Positions 9,440 to 21,300 of a DNA stretch of 64,000 bases are shown here, piece after piece. The notes beneath the pieces were generated by a model. The model saw nothing but the letters and a program-made list of their open reading frames with translations, was not told where the DNA came from and ran no database searches. The stretch lies in NCBI GenBank assembly GCA_963576565.1, contig OY755039.1, positions 141,863,369-141,927,368 of the forward strand, given 5' to 3'. Both the position numbers and the translations under genes were made by a program. The DNA is from Aspidapion aeneum. Its lineage: Eukaryota; Arthropoda; Insecta; Coleoptera; Brentidae. Position 1 is the stretch's first letter. The number at the start of each line of letters is the position of its first letter.

Positions 9440-11510
9440 TCTATTGCCTCGTTTGCTTATCAAGCCTTTTCCCGTGATTTTTGCGAATCTTTTGATTGTT
9501 TCGTCAATTACCATGTTTCCTAGTACTTTGTTTCGGAATCTTTACATAATGTCAGCGTTGGATATTTTATTATCCCCAGAGCTGAATACTGGTTTAATCA
9601 CTTGTTTTCCTGGTGTTGAGAACAAAAAAATAGAAAAAGAAGCTGCTTAGATACATATATCAAGATAAAACCTCCTAAGATTCATACCCAAATTCGACTA
9701 TTCATTTAACTCCATACAATATTTTGCCACAAGGAGATATCTGAAACTTGTAAGATATTTTAGTGCATAAAATTTCCTTGAAAACACTCTTAAACTAAAA
9801 ACTAATGTATAATAAGTTCTTTCATGATTAATTTTATGTTTTGTGTATGCCTTGTTAAAAGTGTGCCAGAGTAAAAAAAGAAAGACTAAAAGAAAAAAGA
9901 AAAGAGAGTGCAAAAGAAATAAGTGGAGTGCTTTTGATTGATAATAAAGTCTTTGTGATTTGAGTTGGTCGGAGAAAGAAGACTGACAGACATGTTTGAG
10001 AATACAACTGGTATGTACGTGTGTGTTTAAGAGTTTTTTTTGTGAAAAGTGTGCCAGAGTGTAAAGGTAAGGTCAGTTGGTTTGACTTGTTTGAGTCTTT
10101 GTATTAGCAGTATTGTTTAGTAGTTGGATTGCTTCAATGTTCACATGCTTATGAAGCTTTCGTGACTTTTTGCAAATGTTTTGATTGTTTCGTTAACAGT
10201 TTCTATTATTAACTCTCGGTAAAGATCTCTATTTCTTATATACCAAGAAGTATTTACCATGTTTCTTTGTACTTTGTTTTGGAATCTTTGAATAACATCA
10301 GTGTTGGATTTTTTACTACAGCCCTGGAGCTGAATACCTCTTTTTTCACTTGATTCCCTGGAGTTGGTAACAAAAAAATAGAAAAATAAGCTTCTTACGT
10401 ATGATAAGCTAAGATTTTCTAAAATGCATACCGAAATTCGACTATTCATTTAACTCCATACAATATTTTGCCACAAGGAGATATCTGAAACTTGTAAGAT
10501 ATTTTAGTGCATAAAATTTCCTTGAAAACACTCTTAAACTAAAAACTAATGTATAATAAGTTCTTTCATGATTAATTTTATGTTTTGTGTCTGCCTTGTT
10601 AAGAGTGTGCCAGAGTAAAAAAAGAAAGACTAAAAGAAAAGAGAGTGCAAAAGAAATAAGTGGAGTGTTTTTGATTGATAATAAAGTCTTTGTGATTTGA
10701 GTTGGTAGGAGAAAGAAGCTTTACAGACATGTTTGAGAATACAACTGGTATGTACGTGTGTGTTTAAGAGTTTTTTTTGTGAAAAGTGTGCCAGAGTGTA
10801 AAGGTAAGGTCAGTTGGTTTGACTTGTTTGAGTCTTTGTATTAGCAGTATTATTTAGTAGTTGGATTGCTTCAATGTTCACATGCTTATGAAGCTTTCGT
10901 GACTTTTTGCAAATGTTTTGATTGTTTCGTTTACAGTTTCTATTATTAACTCTCGGTAAAGATCTCTATTTCTTATATACCAAGAAGTATTTACCATGTT
11001 TCTTTGTACTTTGTTTTGGAATCTTTAAATAACATCAGTGTTGGATTTTTTAGTACAGCAGCTGAATACCTCTTTGTTCACTTGTTTCCCTGGTGTTGGT
11101 AACAAAAAATAGAAAAATAAGCTTTTTACGTATGCTAAGCTAAGATTTCCTAAAATGCATACCGAAATTCGACTATTCATTTAACTCCATACAATATTTT
11201 GCCACAAGGAGATATCTGAAACTTGTAAGATATTTTAGTACATAACATTTCTTTGAAAACACTTTTGAACTAAAAACTAGTGTATAATAAATTCTTTCAT
11301 GATTGATTTTGTGTTTTGTGTCTGCCAGAATGAAAAAAGAGAAAATAAGTAGAGTGCTTTTGATTGATAATAAAGTCTCAAGTTAGTACAAGAAAGAAGA
11401 TTTACAGACATGTTTGAGAATACAACTGGTATGTACGTGTGTGTTTAAGCCTTTTTTTGTGAAAATTGTGCCAGAGTGTAAAGTCTAGGTCAGTTTCTAG
11501 TGGTGATATG
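9440..11510. repeat. Tandem array, three units of ~735 bp
   Basis: Anchor phrases such as CGACTATTCATTTAACTCCA occur at about 9695, 10436 and 11168 (spacing ~741 and ~732). TTTGAGAATACAACTGGTAT and GTGTGCCAGAGTGTAAAG also occur once per unit. Each unit includes an antisense piece of a Jockey-like C-terminus plus ~450 bp of other sequence. Units two and three are closest to each other. From 11510 to 12171 I see only intron sequence. Confidence 0.88.
10141..10449 (-). pseudogene. Jockey-like C-terminal fragment, amplified inside the tandem array
   Basis: The minus strand encodes IQLQGCSKKSNTDVIQRFQN, KVQRNMVNTSWYIRNRDLYR and TIKTFAKSHESF, parallel to the C-terminus of the Jockey-like copy at 6090-6975 (RFQNKVLRNIVNAPWYVRN). 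Diverged copies of the same piece sit at about 9465-9620 and 10866-11120, one per array unit. None is a functional gene. Confidence 0.8.
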
Positions 11511-12171
11511 TCTTAAAGTAAAAATATGTTCATTTGATAATTTTTTCTTCAGAAAACCCAATTTTGCTTTTAGGAGGTACATCTTAGGTCATCACCTTAT
11601 AATGTGAATCATCACTTCAAGATTGTTATAAAGGGGGTCAAGTGAAAGAGTTTTTAACTCCTCTACTGTAATGATGATTAGAAACCCTCTGCAACAGGGG
11701 GAAACTTGATGACCCAATGATTTTTAAAAAGCCTTTTATGGGAATAATCATACATCTATTTAACAATCAAGAATTGTTTCCCTTGAAAAAAATCGACGAC
11801 TTTCGAGGAAAATATCCGTGCACTTTTCGCAAGGATTAACGCAATTTAGTTGGCTTTGTGCAGAGATGGAAATTCATCAAAAACTTTTCATTTTTCACAA
11901 AAGTTTCCGAGCTCTCGTCTAGTTTATTCTTTGTGTAAAAATCGTATTAAAATCGACAGTAAACTTGAAGCTTTTAAAACTCTATAAAGATGTTATACAC
12001 ACCGATTTTATCGCATATATTTTCTTTAAAAATGTAAAAAAGGATGAGTTTTTACCTAAAACCGAAACTTTGGAAAATAATGTTTCTTTTTTTTTTTTAA
12101 TTAAAATACCAATGTCAGTTATGTTAATGTTAATTAATTTCAATTTGACCAAAACTAAACTTTTTTGTTAG

Positions 12172-12351
12172 GTTGTGAGGACGGTGATGACTCAAGTTTG
12201 GAAGACGAGGACCGTCTGACCCCCAAAAACCACCACCAGCGAAACTGGTCAAGTCCAGGTCACGGTTCTGGCAGTGTTTCCAACCATGGTGGATCCACAT
12301 CAGATCTGTCCAGTACTGGGTCGTCTGGAGACGGTGGTCGTGATGTAAGAG
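12172..12351 (+). CDS. Liprin-beta exon E1 (acidic/Ser-Gly-rich N-terminal segment)
   Basis: The acceptor is a T-rich tract ending TTAG and the donor is G|GTAAGG. The exon enters in phase 1 and leaves in phase 1, encoding about 60 residues. It starts with an acidic stretch (CEDGDDSSLEDEDRL) followed by a His/Ser/Gly-rich region (GSGSVSNHGGSTSDLSS), so it is probably disordered. Unlike the surrounding AT-rich DNA it has balanced, coding-like composition. No catalytic or folded domain is visible. It is assigned to this gene because its outgoing phase fits E2 and no other gene is present; nothing in its own sequence is diagnostic of liprin-beta. The preceding exon must lie upstream of the window or be too short to recognise. 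Confidence 0.75.
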
Positions 12352-15300
12352 GTAAGGAACCTATTAGTAATAATTCCGTCAAAACTTATAGAGGGTTAAG
12401 AGACAGCTGATGAGGTAATAAATCTTCATGAAAAAGTTAAGTAAACTGTTAAGGTAAGTGGTAAATAAATTAGGGAAATCACCACGGATGGAGGTCCAAT
12501 AATTTCAGAAGTGGAATAAAAAGTTAACAAATAGAAAGACTGTGCAAACACTTTTTAATGATAAAAACAAAAGTAAATTTATAGAAGCGTTGAAGAAAAA
12601 GAAGCAAAGATAGTCATTAAAAATAAAGTAGTGGTATCATCACGAATAAAAATTGTACATTTATTGTAAAAGCACAACACACCAATTAAAAAATAGTAAT
12701 AACAAATCGGCTTTCCCGCCAAATATTTCTAGCGCTACACCCCGTATTTTTATTTCAGGACGATAGCTCCGCGATGGCGCTATCCCAGCAGAAAATGCAC
12801 TGTTAAGCCCTGTATCCTGCGTGTCTTTAAATGTCTTTTGGAATTTGAATTTGTCAAGCACTTGATGTGCACATCGATAAAACTCATAAAAATTGTCAAA
12901 TTTGTTTTTCGCGAAGATTTTTTTTTCGCGTTGAAGTGGAATTTTGTTAACATTTCTTTTGAGATATAAAGCCAAAAAAAATCAGTGTGTTTGCGTTTTA
13001 TCACGGGAAAGTGAAATCTTGCAGAGCAGAGCGATGACTTCTCTCAAAAAAGGTTTAGAATGAGAGGTGCTTGTTGTGTTACGGTTCGGTTCGGTTTAAG
13101 TGTAATAGTTACTGATTTGTAATGTATTCATACTAATATAAATTATGATTAAAATAAATTATTATTCTATTATGCAAAACTTGGACTTATTTTTTTTACA
13201 TAATTTTATTATCTTTCAAAAAACAAAGAATTTCAACAAAAAATTAAAAACTAACTGACCTGTATAATAATATACAAGGCGCAGAGCGCAAAAATTAGTT
13301 CAAACAGACAGCTATGGGATGGCGCTGTTCAAATGCCATTAATTATATTAAGAGTTTAACATGGGGGTGTCCAATCTATTTCTGTGGGTTAGTAATCTGT
13401 GACCACAACCAAAAGGTAACAATGAACTTAAAAACCTTTAAAAAATGCAATAAATAAAAAGTGCTATAAACTGCAGAGATAAGTGTAAAAGAAAGTAGTG
13501 GGACAAATAAAAATGTAACTAATCGAATGAATATATGCAAACAATCTTAATAAAGTAGATAGGCTGTAGAATAGGAAGTAACTACAGCACCGTCGTTTAC
13601 AATAGAAGACGTAACAATACAATAGTTACCAGAATTTGTAGTCTCATCTGTCAAATTAAATTTATAAAAGGACAGAAACGAAACCAGAGATTGATAAGAA
13701 AACAAGAAACAACTGTTAAAATATAGAATTTTACGTCACGAGTGAATGTTAAAAAAGAAAAGGCTACTGGAGTGGATTGAGGTTGTACTAACTTCTTAAA
13801 ACTAATACAAGTAGATCATTTGGATATTCAAACTCACCTTTTTGATAACGATTTTGATACAGATGATATTCCCAATGCCAGACTTAACTGAAGGATACCA
13901 GAAACTGACAGAAAACCAAAAATACAGTTCAAAACATACAGTTTTATATCAAATGTTGACCTTAAAAAGACAATGCTAGTGGACTAGATAGAGTTGAGGT
14001 GACTTGCTAAACAAATACAAGATGATGTGAATGTTTGAACTGGCATTTTCAATAACGCTTATGATACCGATAATATTTCTAATGAGAAAGTCAACGCAAA
14101 GGCACAAGAGACTGATGAGTTAACCAAAACTATTGTTAAAAATGTACAATCAGGGGTCGATCTTGGGAAAGATAAGGATACTGGACCAGATGAAGTTTGT
14201 GGTTACTTGCTAAAACTAATACAAGAAGGTAATTTGAATGTTTTATTGACCTTTTTAATAACGTTTTTGATAAAAAATAATATTCCTAATGACAAACAAA
14301 ACTGAAGGACACCAGAGACCTGTTGCAAAAATACAATTTTACATTAATGTTTAATATTAAAAAAAGGCTACTGGAGTAAATTTAGTTTGTATTGACTTGC
14401 TAAAACCAATACAAGATTACTTGCAAAACAAAAAAAACCGTTCAAAATATACAGTTTTTCATCAGCTGCTGATGCTAATACAAGTAAATTATTTGGAAGT
14501 TTTAACAGACCTTTTTAATAATGTTTAAAATGCCGATAATATTCCCAATGACAGGCTCAATTAAAGGACAACAGAGACTGATCGGAAAATCAAAAATTAT
14601 TATTCCCAATATACAAATTTACATGAGAGATTCATCTTAAATAGAGATCAGATTACTCACTAGATGTAGACTAATACAAGAAGCTCATTTGAATGTTTTA
14701 TTGACCTTCTTAATAACGTTTTTGATAAAAAGAATATCCCTACTGACAAATAAAACTGAAGGACACCAGAGACCTGTTGCAAAAATACAATTTTACATTA
14801 ATCTGTAATAAAAGATAAGGCTACGGGAGTAAATTTAGTTTGTATTGACTTACTAAAACCAATACAAGATTACTTGCAAAACAAAAAAAACTGTTCAAAA
14901 TATACAGTTTTTCATCAGCTGCTGATGCTAATATACAAGTAAATTATTTGGAAGTTTTAACAGACCTTTTTAATAATGTTTAAAATACCGATAATATTCC
15001 CAATGGCAGACTCAATTAAAGGGCACCAAAGACTGATGGGAAAATCAAAAATACTGTTCCAAATATACAATTTTACATGAGAGGTTCATCTCAAATAGAG
15101 ATCAGATTGCTCACTAGATGTAGTTCGTGGCGACTTGCTAAAACTAATATAAGAAGATCATTTGGATATTCTTGCTGACCTTTTTAATAAAGATTGTTTT
15201 ACCGATAATATTCCTAATGATAGACTAAACTCAGGTACAGCAGAGACTAATAGGAAGTTCAAAAATATGTAGTTAAAATGTAGAATTTTAAATCAGAGGT

Positions 15301-18300
15301 AGGTTTTTAAATACCGAAAAATGTCCTTGTTTAAGTCAGGGCACACGTATTATAACATACAAACCACATAGTGTTGGTTGTTTGTACATACATGTGTGTA
15401 TAAACGCTTAAAAGTTTTGAAAAAACCTAAAATGCAGTTCAAAACATACGGTTTCATATCAAAGGTTGACCTTAAAAAGACAATGCTAGTGGACTAGATA
15501 GAGTTGAGGTGACTTGCTAGAACAAATACAAGATGATGTGAATGTTTGAACTGGCATTTTCAATAACGCTTATGATATCGATAATATTTCTAATGAGAAA
15601 GACAACGCAAAGGCATAAGAGACTGATGAGTTAACCAAAACTATTGTTAAAAATGTACAATCAGGGGTCGATCTTGGGAAAGATAAGGATACTGGACCAG
15701 ATGAAGTTTGTGGTTACTTGCTAAAACTAATACAAGAAGGTAATTTGAATGTTTTATTGACCTTTTTAATAACGTTTTTGATAAAAAATAATATTCCTAA
15801 TGACAAACAAAACTGTAGGACACCAGAGACCTGTTGCAAAAATACAATTTTACATTATTGTTTAATATTAAAAAAAGATAAGGCTACTGGAGTAAATTTA
15901 GTTTGTATTGACTTGCTAAAACCAATACAAGATCACTTGCAAAACAAAAAAGACTGTTCAAAATATACAGTTTTTCATCAGCTGCTGATGCTAATACAAG
16001 TAAATTATTTGAAAGTTTTAACAGATCTTTTTAACAATGTTTAAAATGCCGATAATATTCTATATACTGTTCCAAGTATACAATTTTACATGAGAGGTTC
16101 ATCTTAAATAGAGATCAGATTGCTCACAAGATGTAGACTAATACAAGAAGCTCATTTGAATGTTTTATTGACCTTTTTAATAACGTTTTTGATAAAAAGA
16201 ATATCCCTAATGACAAATAAAACTGAAGGACACCAGAGACCTGTTGCAAAAATACAATTTTACATTAATCTGTAATAAAAGATAAGGCTACGGGAGTAAA
16301 TTTAGTTTGTATTGACTTGCTAAAACCAATACAAGATTACTTGCAAAACAAAAAAAAAACCGTTCAAAATATACAGTTTTTCATCAGCTGCTGATGCTAA
16401 TATACAAGTAAATTATTTGGAAGTTTTAACAGACCTTTTTAATAATGTTTAAAATACCGATAATATTCCCAATGATAGACTCAATTAAAGGACACCAGAG
16501 ACTGACGAGAAAATTAAAAATACTGTTTCAAATATACAATTTTACATGAGAGGTTCATCTTAACTAGAGATCAGGTTGCTCACAAGATGTATTTCGTGGC
16601 GACTTGCTAAAACTAATACAAGAAGATGATTTGGATATTCTTGTTGACCTTTTTAATAAAGATTGTTTTACCGATAATATTCCTAATGATAGACTAAACT
16701 CAGGTACAGCAGAGACTAAAAGGAAGTTCAAAAATATGTAGTTAAAATGTAGAATTTTAAATCAGAGGTAGGTATTTAAATACCGAAAAATGTCCTTGTT
16801 TAAGTCAGGGCACACGTATTATAACATACAAACCACATAGTGTTGGTTGCTTGTACATACATGTGTGTATAAACGCTTAAAAGTTTTGAAAACGGTTTTA
16901 AAGTTTCGAAAACTTTTCGCGGTCGTGCCAACATACTTCGAAATTCGAGCTCCGGCATCTGGAAAATTTCAAGCGGATTCTCGTGTTTGCCACATTGTTT
17001 TCAAATTTAGTTTTTAAGAAATTGATCAGTTTATCTACTTAATAATTTATGTTTAGTAAAGCTAAATATAGGTGCTCTTGGGCAGTAGTCCACAATACAC
17101 CCGTCTATTTTTTAAGTGGTGAGTAACATGCAGAATTTTTTAAATAGCTTTATTATACTGAGACGCCCAACATTCTCGAAAGTGATCCTACCTAAAAAAT
17201 TCATAAAGTAAAGTTTATGTTTATAACATAAAACGTTTGTCAAAATCATGTCAAAATCACAAGGTGAATAAAGTAACAGTAAATAATTAGTAACCGACAT
17301 TTTTGTTCCGTGGTTTGTGTTTGAAAGTAAATGGCAACATTGTCCTACGACGCCCACGGTCGAGAGATGTCTGTTAGGAATAATTTTCAAGAATTTTCGC
17401 AAGGGTGAAAGTTGGACTTTTCGTTATAATGAGGCTATTTACGATAATTCTGCTTGTTACTCATACTCTTTAAAAAAATAGACCGGTCTATTATTGTGGG
17501 CTTATATTAAACTCTAACACCAGTATTTACTAAAGGGTCTACAGTCTAGATTTTCGTTGAAGGTTTAACTTATTTTTCCCGTGAAGACAATAGTTTTTAA
17601 TATTTATATAAATTGTTCGTAAATACCTTGCGATATGGGTCATCTTTTTTCGTTGTAACAAAGACATTATTTCCACACAAAGGTTAGAAATAAATAAAAA
17701 TAATATAATATTTTGGTTTAAAAATGGTAGCCATATTTAAACCTCCAAACGTCACTAGGAGATGACCAATGAAAACGGTGTCAGTATCATCTGTCCGCTA
17801 TATTTTACATGTTAATTTTTTTGACAAGTCAGCGATGATTAAACCGTTGTTCGATTGTTTTGGTAGATTGGTAATTGAAAATATAAATATTGATACGTAT
17901 TTAATACGTATTAATATTATTTATGTATTATTTAGAATTGAAAATTTTTGTTTTTCAAACTTTAAACCACCCCTTAGGGGTGGTACTACAATTTGAGACT
18001 ATTTTTAACAGGAATCCTACGACTGCACGTACTAAACTTCCAAAAAATTACATTTCGTTACAAATTTTTATAACTGCAAAGATTTGGTTCACCCTAATGT
18101 GCAATATGATAGTAAGCATTTCACAGTGAGTTTTATCTCATATAAATTTAAATTAACTTTAGAAATAAAGAAAAACCACATAAAATTTTTGTAACAAAAT
18201 GTCATTTTTTGGAAATTTAGTGCGTGCAGTCGTAGGGTTCCCGTTAAAAATAGTCTGAAGTTGTAGTACCACCCCTGAGGGGTGGTTTAAAGTTTCAAAA

Positions 18301-21300
18301 AACAATAGAAATAATCCATGATTGACGAAAAAACTTATATACAAAAATATTCAAAGCTAAATAATACATAAATAACTTAAAACTATATCTGTAGATGCAT
18401 TACCATATTAAATACATATCAATATTTAAATACTATAAAAAGCACAAGATATATTATTCCTTTTCAATTACACATTCAGCAAAACAATCGACAATCGGTT
18501 TAATCGTCGCTAACTTGTCTAAAAAATTAACATGCAAAATATAGCGGACAGCTGACACTGACTTACATCGTTTTTATTCGACATTTCCTAGTGAAGTTTG
18601 AGGTTTAAATATGGCTACCATTTTTAAACCAAAATATTTTATTCTTTTTATTTATTTATAACCTTTGTGTGTTACAACGAAAAAGATGACCCATATCGCA
18701 AGGTATTTATGAACAATTTATATAAATATTAAAAACTGTTGCATTCAAGGGAAAAATAAGTTAAACCTTCAACCAAAATGTAGACTTTTAAACCTAGGAT
18801 TGTAGCACTTAGCACTGTAGACCCTTTAGTAAATACTGGTGTAAGATTGTGGTCTATAATTTAGTTTGCCAAACGAAGTAAAAGTTTAAATCCTTACTTT
18901 AAAATACTACATTATTTCTAGAATACCCTTTATAAGTAATAAATCTTTTTGAGTGCTTCCTAGGCAAGGTGTAAGCCTTTAATTTAACATGGGAAAGACA
19001 AGCGACAGGGCCGGGTAGTCTCCTGTGTCTTAGAGGCCCTAGATACATTTAATTGTTGTATTTCCCCAAAAGTCTCATTCCCTGTTTTTTTTAAATTAGA
19101 GTAATAGCTTAAGAGAGCATGAATATTCTGCTTAAAAAGACAAAAACCAATGTAGCAGGAGTTTAGATAAAAAATAGAAACATAAGGATGTGAACTAAAA
19201 CCCGGTGCCCACCTACGACTTTCTCGTGCGTGCCCGCGCACGCGTCACATGACTGTCATAACATTTTATATTGAGATCTTGTGACACGTGAACGGGCAGC
19301 CACGAGAATGTCGTAGGTGGGAACCGGGTGTAAAAGTTAAAGAAGAAGGGGAACTCCAAAGGATAAATTATAGGCAGGTAGACAAGAGCTGAATAGGAAT
19401 ATCAGGGGAGATCCAACGAGGTCGCGTTACGGGATCGAGATTGTCTTTTTTTTTTTAATCTGCGGTAAGAATTGCGTTTTTATATATTTATCGGTTTCAC
19501 AACGTTCTACGTCTTGCGATTCCCAATCTCCACTTGTTTCTGTTTGCCCATAATTCATCATCTAGGCCTCTTATTCTTATTTCACTGTCTATTCCTTCTC
19601 TCCAGCTTCTCCTTGGCCTTCCTCGTTTTCTTCGGCCAGTTGGTTTCCATTGTAATATTTGTTTAGGTAGTCTTCCATCATTCATCAGTTGTTTTGTTCT
19701 TATATCATCCACTAAAGTACGTTCACCCAGTCATAATTTCTCTTATTCTTTGATTTGTAACTGTTTCTCGTTTTGATTTCCCTGCTGTTGTTCTCCAATA
19801 GTCCATCTCCGTAGCGGAAAGCATTTTTTCTGTTCTATCTTTGATTGGCCATACTTCTGAGCCGTATGTAATAATACTTTTTACAATGGTGTTATACATA
19901 AGCTTTTTGTTATGTTTTGATATGCTTTGGTCCCAAATTATTCCATTTAATAAAGTTATTGCTTTTCTTCCATGTAAGTTTCTATCTTTCATAGCTTTCT
20001 CTAGTGTTCCGTCAGCTGTAATTTTTAGACCTAAGTATTTATACTCATCACAGGACTGAATTCGCTGCCCAGTATTTAAGATTAAATCATGTTTCGTTCC
20101 ACCAATACACATATACGCTGTCTTATTGATATTAACCTCTAGTCCCCACTTATTGTACTCTTCTATTAGTTTTCGTGTCATATATTCGAGGTCGTCATAA
20201 TCCTGAGCCACCACTATCTGATCATCGGCGAAACATAAAGTATACAAGGTGGTTTCATCCAACGGAATTCCCATGTTTTGGCATTTTCTCTTCCAGACTT
20301 TAAGGACCTGTTCCAAATATATCTTGAAGAGCGTAGGCGAGATACAGCAACCTTGTTTAAGACCTTTATTTACTTGAAAGCCTTTAGTTAGTTTTGCTTT
20401 TATTTTAACTTTTGCCTTACTATTGCGGTATAACTCTTTGATGGCCTTAACTAGTTGTACGTTTATGTTTGTCTTTTCCAACGCTTTCCAAAGTAGATTT
20501 AGTGGTATACTATCATATGCCTTCTGGAAATCTACGTAAAGCAGATGCAGCTCATGTCCGTATGCTATTTTCTTTTCAATAACTTGGGTTATACAAAAGA
20601 GATGATCTGAAGTCGATCTACCCGCCCTGAAACCGGCTTGTTCTTCTGCCTCCATATCTTTATATTCGCTCTCCACTTTATTTCTTATTATTTTGCCATA
20701 TATTCTGCTTAGCGTACTAGTTACAGATATACCTCCATAATTGTCACATATATCTTTCCTTCCTTTTTTGTGTATTGTGGATATATATGACGTTTTCCAC
20801 TCAGTTGGTACTACAGCTCCATTTAAATATTTTTGGAAAAGATTCCGTAATCTCCAAAACAGTTCTTCAGTGCCATATTTAATAAGTTCAGCTGGGGTAT
20901 TTCCAGGTCCGGCAGACTTACCGCTTTTTAAGGTTGTGCACACGTTTTTGACCTCAAAGATTGTGAGGGGTACTGGAGATCCCATCGTTCTAATGATATT
21001 GTCTCTTTCGTCTTCCTTGAATTCTGCTCAGTTAAAAGTTTTTTAAAATGCTCATCCCATTCTGTGTCTGGTATTGGTGAAATAATATCTCTGCATGTTT
21101 CTTTTTTTATCGATCTTATAGTTTTCCAGCTTTCGGTACTTCTCCTACCTCCTAAGTAAGAATCTATTTTCTGGCACTTTTGCATCCACGATTGATTTTT
21201 CTTATCACTGATCATTCTTCTCACCTTTGATTGCGCGATTTTGTATTCTTCTCTGCTTCTATCTGTCTTTTGAGATAAGTAGGTGTGATATAATTTCCTT

